A DNA stretch of 64,000 nt from Teratosphaeria epicoccoides (taxonomy: Eukaryota; Ascomycota; Dothideomycetes; Mycosphaerellales; Teratosphaeriaceae): NCBI GenBank assembly GCA_021401465.1, contig JADDMT010000001.1:682001-746000 (forward strand), read 5' to 3'. Under the pieces are notes generated by a model that was not told the DNA's origin, did not search any database, and saw only the letters and a program-made list of their open reading frames with translations. Position numbers and translations under genes: made by a program. Positions 21,915 through 31,832 of this stretch are shown one piece after another; within the stretch, counting starts at the first letter, position 1; each line of letters opens with the position of its first letter.

Positions 21915-23252
21915 ATGACCTCGACGGATGCCATGGATGCGGAATACCCATTTTCGAGTACTGAGGAGCGACGAGCTCTGATAGCTGTCGGCGTTGTCTT
22001 CACGTTCCTTGGACGTACGTGCTGCTGTCGAGTTTCTTTTGATCCAACTTGCTGATCTTAGGTTTCAGTGATAACAATGATTCTGCGGCTTCTCACGATC
22101 ACCATCCGTCACCGAAGTGTTGGCAACGACGATTGGGCGATGACCGTGGCATGGGTCTGCTCCATTGGCTTTGCCATTTGCTCTTTTGTGTCTGTCGGCT
22201 GGGGTGTTGGCTTTGCTGCCGCTCCTGCACAATGGGAGATGAATGCGCTTAAGGTACGAGTGCTTCGTGTAGCCAATTGGATCGCTGCTGACTTCTACTA
22301 GGCGGTGTATGGCATTGAGATCTTCTATTACTTCAGCATATTCTTCATAAAGATCTCAATTATGTGTCTATACCTGCGCCTTGCAGCACACACCGACAGT
22401 ATACTGCGGAAAGGCACGCTGGCGATGAGTCTCATAGTCACGGCGCAATTCATCTCCACTCTGGTGGTCGTGGGAACACAGTGCATACCCTTGTCGAAGT
22501 ACTGGGACCGGAGCGTCTCTGGGAGGTGCATTAGTATCACGGGTTTCTTCTACTGTAAGCCACGCCCACGTACCTTTTGTGCTTTGCTGATTGCCACAAT
22601 AGCCACTAACATCTTCACCATCATAACCGATTGTGTGATGCTCGCTTTGCCAGTTCCGATACTCTGGCGGCTTCAAAGGCCCAAGATGAACAGGATCGGC
22701 ATCCTGAGCGCATTCCTAATGGGCGGTCTCTTGACAATTTCAAGCATTGTCAGATTGTACTCAGTGCGGATCTACACGGAGTCTGACATGCCATTGCGAG
22801 ATGCAGCACCAATCAATACGTGGTCTTTCATCGAAGTCAACCTTGGTATTCTATGTACCTCTCTGGTCGCGATCAAGCCACTTTTCCTGCCGCCGAAACC
22901 GACTGGCGGATCTCAATATTTCAGCGACTCCGCCGATCGATCCGAAAGTCTTGAGCTATCGAAGATCGTAAGCGATAAACCCAGCAAACTGCCTCAAATG
23001 CAGCTCGCCAGTGACAAAGTCCGGTCGACAACTTCTCCGGACCATTCTGAGCCAAAAGAAAGGAGTAGATCTATTGGAAGTCAGAGACCCGATAGTTCGT
23101 GCTTGACGCCTCAGAATGCAAGGTATGAGGTATGGGCGAACAGGCATATCAAACGAGAGGAGAGCTTCGAAAGTCTGGACAGCCGGCAAATCTTAGTCAA
23201 GAAGGCCTTCACTGTACGGTGCACGGGCGACTTCGATAGCAACGCGCCATGA
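21915..23252 (+). CDS. Pth11-type rhodopsin-domain integral membrane protein
   Basis: Four exons: 21915-22014, 22069-22253, 22302-22554 and 22603-23252 (introns 54, 48, 48 nt); 395 aa. The third intron is a multiple of three and would read through, but removing it restores FFYSTNIFTIITDCVML, the conserved TM4 region of this family. Seven hydrophobic segments are visible, among them ALIAVGVVFTFLGL, TVAWVCSIGFAICSFV and FIKISIMCLYLRLA. The cytosolic tail of about 110 residues is hydrophilic and Ser-rich. The family (fungal rhodopsin domain) is large and expanded in plant-associated ascomycetes. A few members such as Pth11 act in surface sensing; the ligand and role here are unknown. Acceptor choice TTTCAG at 22068 was fixed by frame. 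Confidence 0.85.
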
Positions 23253-23657
23253 GAGCAGCTAGTTGTCAAAAAATCCTAGTTGTCCATTCATGCTGTCATT
23301 TGTGGTGACCTGTGGTATTGTTATGATCAAAAGCATGATTTAGGATCAAGGCGCCATAATAGATATCGGTAGCAACGATGATATGACTGCGACCTGGCGT
23401 GTGTGCTTAGAGTTGTGGGCCTAGCACGTGGTTGTCGTTGCCCTGATGTGAACGCACTGACGTCGTTGCCCGGCAGAAAGCGTAGTGGGTTCTTGCTATT
23501 CGACCAAACAAGGAAAGTCCGCCACAGTCGGGAGCAATGGACGTTAACACATGTATCATGACCTTGACATTTCGCAAGACGGTTATGAGCACTTATCCAC
23601 GCAGTATAATACCTGTGAACGAAGTAGTAGCATGCAAACCTAAATCCTACCTTTTGG
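23253..23657. other. Intergenic region
   Basis: 3' region of the rhodopsin-domain gene and promoter of the next gene. Nothing else recognised. Confidence 0.45.
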
Positions 23658-25077
23658 ATGACAACACGAGCTAGATCTGTCCGGGAAATTCCCATGTCTC
23701 GCAACACGTACTTCACTCCTGAACGAGAGCCACTGCGCAACACACCTGAGCTCCAGCTCGACGACAACAGAATAAAAGGACCATTCCACTTCCTCAATCC
23801 CACTCAGGCGCATTTTGACCATGTCGGGAGAGAGCATTCAAGTGCAGCAAAAGCTCCCGAGTCGGGGCGGCCAGCATCACCAGCGCCTTCTGGACATGAG
23901 GAGACCATACCGGCAGCCAACGTCGGCTACGAATGGACATCGCGTGATAACAGAAAGGGTCGACATACTCTCGTCGTTGGTCCAGCTGAGGCTGCCAGCC
24001 AGGAGTCTGTCACCCCTCCGTGGACGAGCAGCCCCAAGCACATTGCAAGGACAATCGCAAAGATGTTCTGCTACTACCCCATCTGGGACATCAGCTATGA
24101 TGTAGCCATGGTATTCACATGGGGCAGCATTATCTGGGTCATTAACGCATTCTTTGCATTGCTGCCATACACCAACCCAAAGACGAACTTCCCGAACGAG
24201 ACGCTGTATGGAGGCGGCATCACAGCATTCATCGGTGCCACGGTCTTCGAGATAGGTAGTATCTTATTGATGCTCGAGGCCGTCAACGAGAATAGAGCTG
24301 GCTGCTTTGGATGGGCAGTTGAGAACGCATGGTATAAGCACGCCATGACAAAAGTCACGCCCGGAGGGTGCACGCACCATCATCCCAACAAGAGAAACCT
24401 CGTGGGCAATGCAAAGGAGGGCACCGTTGTGGCTGTCGATGAGAAGGATCCCAGTACATGGAAAGATGGGACGCCGCCGGGCGACAATTCCTGGGTCTGG
24501 TGGCCTTCATGGCACGAACTGACCACTCATTATTTCCGCGACCTTGGCTTTCTTGCTTGCTCCTCGCAAATATTCGGCGCCACTGTATTCTGGATATCTG
24601 GCTTTACCGCCCTTCCAGGAATTTACAATAATCTCTCCCCAATATCTGTGCTGAACGGTGTCTTCTGGGTCCCGCAGGTGGTTGGAGGTAGCGGTTTCAT
24701 CATATCTGGCCTGTTGTTCATGATCGAGACGCAAAAGTATTGGTGGCTGCCCGCTGTCGGTGTCCTGGGCTGGCATATTGGAGCCTGGAATCTGATTGGT
24801 GGCATTGGCTTCACGCTGTGTACGTTTTGGTTGAGCAATATATCGGGTGGACACTTACTGATCTTCGACCTTAGGCCCTATCTTTGGCTTCTCAACCGTA
24901 CATTGGAGAGAGTATCAGGCTGCACTGAGCACATTCTGGGGTGAGTCGATGATGGTATAACGCTGCATCTTTGCTGACCTTCCAAAAATAGGTTCTTGGG
25001 CTTTCCTGGTTGGATCGGTAATACAATTGTATGAGAGTCTCGACAAACATCCAGTCAAGCAGGCAAAGAGCAATTGA
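23658..25077 (+). CDS. Multi-pass integral membrane protein, fungal family
   Basis: Three exons: 23658-24819, 24875-24940 and 24992-25077 (introns 55 and 51 nt); 437 aa. The first 135 residues are hydrophilic (Arg/Pro/Ser rich). About seven to eight membrane spans follow, including VAMVFTWGSIIWVINAFFAL, ITAFIGATVFEIGSILLM, ISVLNGVFWVPQVVGGSG, FIISGLLFMIE, WHIGAWNLIGGIGFTLC and SWAFLVGSVIQLY. A His/Cys-containing loop (GGCTHHHPNK) lies between spans. Without splicing, the frame ends early after an unrelated tail; the two introns restore the last spans and a KQAKSN end. Such proteins are common in Pezizomycotina genomes, without assigned function. Confidence 0.8.
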
Positions 25078-25230
25078 TAGCGCGTTACAAGCCTTCCAAT
25101 TACGAGAGCCGCTACAGACAGTCAAGCTGCCGACAGAAAAATATAATTCCGCAACCACGTCCAGAGACCTCAGACAGTCTGTTACGAGTGAGGACGTCAA
25201 GGCTTCGACCGTCCTGCATCACAAGGTCTG

Positions 25231-26491
25231 TTAGAAGGGTCTCCTTCTGTCTACGTTTCTCGGCCATTTCGGGAACTTGCTGCCAGCAAGAAATTCATGT
25301 GCAACCTTCAGGGTCGTCTGGGCGCTCAGATGTAAGAGCGAGGCGTGTCCCGTGCGCGGCACGCTCTTATAATTGTAGTCCGCACTCGGGAATAGCGAGC
25401 CTGTCGACGCCAAAAGCGTTCCACATTGCGGATTGGGGTCAATCGCGGAGCTCCCTGGGCCGCAGAAAGCCTGATCTTCCTCGCCTGTGAGGACAAGGAC
25501 ACGGCCATGATATTGGGGCGCCTCCACGATGTCGATGTAGGTTGAGACGAACTGGCCGATCGAAACGACGTCCTCACGAAGGTAGAACAGGTTTGCTGCT
25601 TCGTCCTCAAAATCGACAGACTGATGGCTGCCGAAGAAGGAATTTGTCCGTGCTTGTTCGATTGATGAGGTAACATAGCCCTGTGCGAGACCCGCGAACC
25701 TCGCGGGCATGACGCTTGCGGCTGGCATTGGCGCTTGCTGGAACACGCCTCCAAGCGAAGGCAGTACTGACTTGCTGAAGCCGGTCAAGACGAGGTGGGT
25801 GAAGTCGGATGGATACAGTGCTGCCATAGCGTTGCCTATCACAGAGCCATAGGATACGCCGACGTAGTTCAGGTCGTAATATGCGTGCGGCAGCTGTCCA
25901 GTGGTTCCTGCTTTGATTTTCTCCACCAGATCATGGTACAATGCCATTCTGATGGCACAATTGGTTAGCAGTGACTCGCTAGCATGGAAGCAGGGCTCTG
26001 GAAGCGTACTCGTATGGTTGTTGGACGACCAAGATCGGATCAGGGTGAGATGATCTGCCCGACCCTAAGTGATCCAACGCCAGAGTCGGGTAGCCCAATA
26101 CGGCTGCATAGTCGACCCAGGAGTACAGCGCAGGATTGTATGGCTCATTAGGCGGATCGACAAGGTCTGTGCCTCCTTGTGCAGTCCAGTACTCGCGATT
26201 GCCAGTGATGCCGCCAAGCAAGAATTGCAATTTGTCGTTGTTGGCATTGGTGACTTGCGGCTCGCAGTACCAGCCGGCTATAGTCTCGGAGCCGCTGATC
26301 GGGATCCTCTCAAAGTCGTCGGCTGCCAGTGCAGCACCGAGCGTTGTGACATTGCCGACGTCTAAGGCGGAGATGTTGCGGTTCATGGCGCTCCCGGACA
26401 CATGAAAGGCGACTTCTTTGCACACCGGTCCATGTCCGCTAGCGAGGAAGGACGCCACCAAGGAAGTGGTCACAGATACAGACCCAGACAT
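25231..26491 (-). CDS. Alpha/beta-hydrolase, probably secreted
   Basis: Two exons: 26491-26010 and 25948-25231; the 61-nt intron (GTACGC donor, GCTAAC branch, ATCAG acceptor) joins QQPYE to MALYHDLVEK in frame. 399 aa. The N-terminus looks like a weak signal peptide (MSGSVSVTTSLVASFLASG). The fold shows ALDHLGSGRSS in the region before the nucleophile, the nucleophile elbow GVSYGS (Ser193), an acidic residue in LTGEEDQAFCG, and His in RTGHASLLH: a complete Ser-Asp/Glu-His triad. Overall length and the long cap resemble fungal secreted alpha/beta hydrolases with proline-iminopeptidase-like organisation. The substrate cannot be inferred. It lies 1.1 kb from the Ntn acyltransferase on the same strand. 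Confidence 0.85.
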
Positions 26492-26619
26492 TCTGGACGG
26501 CAACTAGATAAGTGAATCGGGAGGAGAGCTGTCAGTAGAGGCGAAGCTGTCTATCATCATTCCCTAGACAAGGATGGAGCTTCTTCACATCGGGGCATCT
26601 ACTTGCCCTTATCCTTTAC

Positions 26620-27240
26620 TCAATGCAGGACCACTGAAGGTGTCCAAGTATGTGTCAACTCGTGGCAAGATGGAGTTCCAGAGTCGGACAAGGTTTTTTC
26701 AGTATAGGTATGATCCTTCCATTGGACAATAATGTGCGCATGACACTCGGCGACGCACCCTTCTCCAGCAAGGCGACATACTTCCATAAACCTTGTGTGC
26801 TGGTATGCTCGCCTCGTCTTGGCATATCTTCTGCGCGACACGAACAGATCTTACCTGCCAGATAATCGGAAACTGGCCTGAGATGAGGGCATACGAGGGG
26901 GCCAAGGCCATCGTCTTAGGGCTGTAAGTGACAATGCCAGGCACGTCCAAAGTAGGAAGAATGTTGACGCCCGGATACATCGAGTCCGCCATCTCGACCA
27001 AGTGCCGTGAGCTTGGCCTGCCCAGGACGTGGGATGGTAGCCTCTCTGCTTAGATCCCGCCACGATCTGATTGGAGGACCATCCGTCATCAATAATGCCA
27101 TCGCAACAGATCTAAAGCGCGATCTGACGAGACGTTGCATCCATTCGGAAGAACTCGTGATGGTGCTCCAAGTTCGGGGGTGCGCTGAGTGTCGCAGCTG
27201 TTCTGTCCACGGTAGCAAGATCTGGTTACATGTATTTCCT
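26620..27240 (-). pseudogene. Coding-like relic or unresolved exons
   Basis: Three minus-strand pieces in different frames read like protein. About 27220-27110 gives TAATLSAPPNLEHHHEFF, followed by a TAG. About 27030-26850 gives MADSMYPGVNILPTLDVPG, then YSPKTMALAPSYALISGQF, ending at a GTAAGA donor at 26854. About 26770-26640 gives KYVALLEKGASPSV and RTLLSNGRIIPILKK. I could not connect them with valid splice phases, so this is either a decayed gene or one whose intron choices I missed. No family recognised. Confidence 0.3.
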
Positions 27241-27625
27241 TGATCGTTCACTTCTCAACCTCCTTTGCAAGGATCTTGCATGCATGCCTACCGCGAGTGT
27301 GCTGTGCTGCTAGAGGAGGGTGCAATGCGACGTGCGCACGTCATCTCCTTCATGTATTTGTTGTCCGGCGTCAGTCTGTCTTGTGCCAGCAGGGGTGTTT
27401 CCCAATGTGTCAGCACTGAGCAAAGCCAAAAAACTCAGTGATCCATCATTGGTGCTAAACTCGAGGCGAGAAGCGACTTGCCTGTCAACTTACCTCTTAC
27501 GGAGTCCAAGGGGTCCAAGTACCAAGTTCGAAATCAAGATAATCAGCTCGGACGCGAATCTACCGAGGTTCCTCGCCACAGCTACACGGACTGATATCAA
27601 GTGTTTGATTACGCCTGGAAAAGTA

Positions 27626-28782
27626 CTAGAAGGCTAAATCTAAGAACTGGTCTGGTGCAACGGGCCTACCTATTGCCACTCTCGCCTTCCTCGCAGCGAG
27701 ATCCATGATGATATTGAAGAGAGTAGCACTTCCACTTTCGCTCTCTTGCGCTCTACAGATGGCGCCCGGATGATTTCGCTCATCCTTGAAGATTGTATCG
27801 AATAACCTTCCCATAGTCGGATCCTCTGGAAGCATTCTGCTGAGCTCCTCGATGCGTGCGACGCGGAAGTTGGAGTCTTTCAGCCAATTGGTATCTTGCA
27901 AGCCTGGGTGGTTTGCCAGGTAGTGATTCGAGTGGAAGATCTGCTTGGAAGAATTCGCTGTGATCTTCTGCAGCTCGAGCGAAGACCACTCCAAACCAAT
28001 GCCACCCGTCGCATCGGCGACTAACATGTGACAGGACGATGCGACGTCATACTTCTCAAGCTTTTGAACGGCGTCTTCTCGACTGCTGCTCTCCAGGACC
28101 AATCGCAATCCCAGATGGCACGGGATACGAGTGGAATCCATACCTTTGACCTTGATCGCGTTTAGACAGACGCCTACACCGGCAGAGTTCAGTCCAATCT
28201 TGCCTACGGAGATTGTCAATACAATCCACAAATGGGCCCAGCGTTGCTTACCAATGATGCCAGCTTCCGTCACCATTTTGATCGTTGGCTTGTCTCGCTG
28301 TTCGATCGTCATGATCACAAGATTTTCCTTCTGCTTGTCCATCCAGTCCCACTTCTGAGCGAGGAAGCTGGACTGTGCCGTTCGCCATGCAAGTGCGGTA
28401 CAGCCGTCGCTAAAGAGGCCGAAATTGATTTCCGTTCTTACATTCACGGCGACAATATCTGCCAGGTCAACCGCGGCACCTTGCGCAATACCTCTCATCT
28501 CATCAAGATACTCTGGCCACTTTCGCCGCATAACCGGCTCGAAGCTCAGGGCGAGTTCTCGGACCTTGGGCCAGTCCATTTCGGTATTTTCTTTGAACAG
28601 GCCGGCGTAGAACTCCATGGTGCCTCGCACCTGCGTCCTAGCCTCTTGTCCATGTTTGAGGCCTATCTGTCAGCTTGTCAGTCCTTCACCGGCCCCGTCA
28701 TTACCTTGATCGATCTTTACGCTGGCCACGCTGCACGCACCTGATACGGAGTCCCATTGGCGTAAATTTGCAGCACAGGCAT
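27626..28782 (-). CDS. Ntn acyltransferase, isopenicillin-N acyltransferase-like
   Basis: Three exons: 28782-28741, 28666-28252 and 28203-27626 (introns 74 and 48 nt); 344 aa. The middle junction restores EAGIIGKIGLNSAGVG, typical of the family. The family comprises N-terminal-nucleophile enzymes made as one chain that cut themselves before a catalytic Cys. Here the Gly-Cys site lies in FSDGCTALAW with Cys at residue 103. Other family marks are the start MPVLQIYANGTPYQIGLKHG, RTEINFG before the cleavage site and the FHSNHYL region. Known relatives exchange acyl chains on 6-aminopenicillanic acid or hydrolyse amides; most fungal copies have no known substrate, and no beta-lactam genes are visible here. 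It lacks a signal peptide; the C-terminal FLDLAF is not a clear peroxisomal signal. Confidence 0.9.
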
Positions 28783-29238
28783 TGTCTCGTAGAGAGCCCC
28801 GAATGAGCAGAACACTGGAAATGCTGTACTTGAATACTGCTATGTTCAGCGATTCGTGCGGAGCGTCGCCGAGTCGGACTAAGTACCATAATTCTGGCTG
28901 TCTTGCTTACGAAGAACGACCTGAAAATGCAAGATTCGTCTCGCTCGGGCAAGCCGGCAGAGCAGATAAGAAGTGGGGCAGTCACTTGTTGATCAACCAT
29001 CGGGCATGTCTATGATGCACCAGCTGTTGCATTACTGGTCTGTCACTCTATCTTGATGATGAGGAAAGTTTGCATATCTTGCTATTGGCAGTATTGAAGT
29101 GTGCCGACCGGGACGCCTCATCGCACTCTCTTCCTCAGCTCTTGTTTACACTGCTGATCGATGAATCGATAAGTCGATGATGGGAACGGAAAGAGTCCTC
29201 GTTGGTTATGGCAGAGCCACTACCAGCCCAGTCTCTTG
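28783..29238. other. Intergenic region
   Basis: Upstream of the minus-strand acyltransferase gene. No gene supported. Confidence 0.4.
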
Positions 29239-29706
29239 CTACGAGGCGCTCCATGAGCTTGTGCTGTTGCCAGATGGAGACTTACGAAAATCAGAACTCT
29301 TCGGGTTGACCAGTCGAACCAACATAACAGGGCGGACCGCGTATGAGCTATATTGGGAGCATCTCAACAATGTCTCGATGAGCTTGGCCGATGACTCTAC
29401 GCAGCCAGTCAAGTGCTTGACAGCAAGGAAGCAAGGAATCAAGATCTGACGCTTGATCTCATCTTGTAAGCTGGGATCTGTCTCATCATTCGATGTTGGC
29501 AAAAGCAAGTCGGCCTTGCAACAAGCCGTCAAAAGCAAATGTCTCCGTATCAATGAGTCGGAAGGTTGCTTGACTGGTGTAGCCATGGGCTTGTCGAGTT
29601 TGGCGTGGATTTCTGCTCGAATATGGGCTGCATGATGGCGCAAATTCATGCGCAGGCTCGCGGCTTGCGTGGATTGAAAGGCATGTTGGTCAACCGCAAA
29701 GTCCAT
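29239..29706 (-). CDS. Doubtful hypothetical protein, helical
   Basis: A 155-aa frame from ATG 29706 to TAG 29239. It reads as helical, protein-like sequence (RMNLRHHAAHIRAEIHAKL, then DEIKRQILIPCFLAVKHL and SSAKLIETLLRCSQY) reminiscent of the C-terminal helices of fungal transcription-factor middle-homology regions. No Zn2Cys6 cluster is visible nearby, so that likeness is weak. It could be the last exon of a larger gene or a relic; it borders the GH3 pseudogene. Confidence 0.3.
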   Translation of the reverse strand: MDFAVDQHAFQSTQAASLRMNLRHHAAHIRAEIHAKLDKPMATPVKQPSDSLIRRHLLLTACCKADLLLPTSNDETDPSLQDEIKRQILIPCFLAVKHLTGCVESSAKLIETLLRCSQYSSYAVRPVMLVRLVNPKSSDFRKSPSGNSTSSWSAS

Positions 29707-29919
29707 TCAGATAGGCGCCGCGGTCAAGCAGACCACGCCGGTTGAGGCACATGTTCATTCCAGTCGACCAGTTTGAGCCACATGCACACACAATATCCTC
29801 ATGCTTCACCATTCCGAAGATCCACCCAGTAATGTCCTCAAATGCTGTCGAAAGGCGTCCGTGAGCATGCTCCGACTTGCACCGATTAGCGCAGGCCTGC
29901 TAGCTCGCAACGATCTGTG

Positions 29920-30935
29920 CGAGTCTGTGTGTTGGGGGTGGCCTGATTGCCAGCTTCCGGACAACAACAAACTACTCCGGTCCGATCAATCAGACTATCA
30001 TCCACGTCGTTGCAAACCTGTCCAAAGCCAACTTCGCAAATATCGACCGGGGTATCACGACCCTCACCGCCGGCGAAGACCTACGTGTCCGGCTCGACTA
30101 TTCAATGGGCAACTCATTATCCACCAGTGCATACGGCGCAGCGCTTGGCATTGAGGTTGAAGACTATCAGCGGTGTGACAGTGCTCTCGCCCTGACCAAG
30201 AAACCAGACGTCAGCATCATCTTGGCCTCTGGCAGGATCTCCGAAGGCGCAGACGATAATCTCGGTCTCTCGCATCCCAGCGAGCGGGATGCTCTGATTT
30301 CGGATATTGCGAGCCGTTCGAAGAATACCATCGTCATACTCAACACCAACACCAACTCCGCAGTGTTGATGCTTGCGCTGCACTAGGCTGATACGACCAT
30401 GGAGTCTTGGTATGGCGGTCAGCAAATCGGTCTCGCTCTTACGGAACTCCTCTTTGGAGACACCAGCCCAAGCGCTAAATTACCTCTTGCTTTTCCCAAG
30501 AACCTAAACGTTCCAATCCAATCAGCTTCAGATCCAGAAGCTACGTACGATGAGGCGTTTATGTTGGGCACAAGAGATATGACGAGCTGGAAGAAGAGCC
30601 ATTCTCGGGTCGAGAAGGGATATGGGACCTTCCGGGGACACCTGTATGCAACGCGAGGCTTATCGATACTGGCGCTAGTGCGGCAGCGAAGGTCGTGCAG
30701 CTGTACCTCCCGTGCCCCGATGCCACGGACAAGCCTCCGAGACTATTGAACGCGTTCAGCAGAGTCGCCCTCAGATGCAGACGAAAGTGCAACAGTGGAC
30801 TTAGAGGTCAAGTTAGAAGACCTTCGCGTCTGGTCCTGGCAGGTGCGAGACTGGATGCTCGTGCGTGGCGACTACGTGTTCGCTGTGGGCTTCTCTGCTG
30901 GCGGTATGAGGTGTACTGTACATGTTGTGCTGTAA
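29920..30935 (+). pseudogene. GH3 beta-glucosidase fragment, disabled
   Basis: The C-terminal half of a glycoside hydrolase family 3 enzyme. It matches the family in VSIILASGRISEGADD, DALISDIASRSKNTIVILNT, ESWYGGQQIGLALTELLFG and SAKLPLAFPKNL, followed by a fibronectin III-like domain (KVVQLYLPCPDATDKPP, then ADESATVDLEVKLEDLRVW). It is broken by TAG at 30384-30386 (same frame on both sides), a frameshift near 30570-30600 and another near 30768. The original end is probably TAA 30933-30935. No catalytic barrel with its Asp nucleophile was recognised upstream, so the 5' half is deleted or unrecognisable. An intact copy would release glucose from beta-glucosides. Confidence 0.75.
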
Positions 30936-30995
30936 AACCAGAAATGCTGTAGACATAGTGCTGTAGGAATGTATCCGTTGCACATGTCACCAGTC

Positions 30996-31832
30996 TCAGA
31001 CAAGCACGCCGCAGTACTCTGCTCTGCCACCAGCGGTCCTCTCAAGCTGCGGCCACTGCACCAAGAAGCGGTCAACAACCTGCTTCAGCAGCCTGCCACT
31101 CAGACTCAACTTCTTCACCCTTGCCCAGCTCTCCACATACACCGTCCTCATCTTCCCTCTTGTGCTGCACCCTTTGTAATCAAAAAATCTCAACACGACC
31201 GAGACAAACACCAGAATGGTCGCTGTCGCCGGCCCATTGCACAAAATGACATCCGGAAAATCAATCTCTCCCGCTCTCCCAGCATGCCCGTCCCTCGTCT
31301 CGGTCATATGCGAAGTCAACACATTCCAGCAAGCCTTTGCGCACGCCAAGCTCGACATCGGACTCGTGGCAAGCGGCTGATGAATTGCGCGTGCCCTCGG
31401 CACAGTCTTGACTTCAAAGCTTCCCGCACCAATATCCGTCGCGCGCTTGATATTCCCCGCCATCAAATCCTCCTGCGTGTTCAATGGCGTCGCCATCTCC
31501 TCAAATTCCTTCGCTCTCTCTGCACTAATGCTGTCGCCCTCGCCGACTACCCAGGTGCGGTGCGCGTAATCTTTCCAGACCAGCTTGTCGGCTTCCGGCG
31601 AAGTCGCGGTGGTGACGGCGCGGGTCAGCATGGCAAGCATTTCGGCAGTGTGCCCACCGGAACCGAGGACGATGAGCAGGTGTGTGGGCTCGTTGGGGTT
31701 GCGACGACCATGGCGGATCGGTCTACTGCGGCAAGGATTGATGATGATGGTAAAGCGGTAGACCATGACCAGTATAACTGCGAACGGGACAATTGTCGAT
31801 ATTGTCTTCAGCAGGAGACCGAAGAACCCCAT
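30996..31832 (-). CDS. ALG14: ALG14, membrane subunit of UDP-GlcNAc transferase
   Basis: Intronless, 278 aa from ATG 31832. With Alg13 it adds the second GlcNAc to dolichol-PP-GlcNAc on the cytosolic ER face, an early step of N-glycan assembly. Visible: an N-terminal membrane anchor (STIVPFAVILVMVYRFTII), the family motif VLGSGGHTAEMLAML near residue 55, RTWVVGEGDSISAERA, VPRARAIHQPL, FPDVILCNGPATA, and the terminal VYVESWARVKKLSLSGRLL followed by QWPQL. An in-frame leader to 31859 has no ATG. The protein is slightly longer than yeast Alg14 because of loops rich in Glu and Thr. No Alg13 gene is in the window. Confidence 0.93.
   Translation of the reverse strand: MGFFGLLLKTISTIVPFAVILVMVYRFTIIINPCRSRPIRHGRRNPNEPTHLLIVLGSGGHTAEMLAMLTRAVTTATSPEADKLVWKDYAHRTWVVGEGDSISAERAKEFEEMATPLNTQEDLMAGNIKRATDIGAGSFEVKTVPRARAIHQPLATSPMSSLACAKACWNVLTSHMTETRDGHAGRAGEIDFPDVILCNGPATATILVFVSVVLRFFDYKGCSTRGKMRTVYVESWARVKKLSLSGRLLKQVVDRFLVQWPQLERTAGGRAEYCGVLV

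Noticed and set aside
22555..22602. Reading the 48 nt as coding in the rhodopsin-domain protein
   Set aside because: It has GTAAGC/ATAG splice signals and a CTGAT branch, and its removal restores a conserved membrane span.
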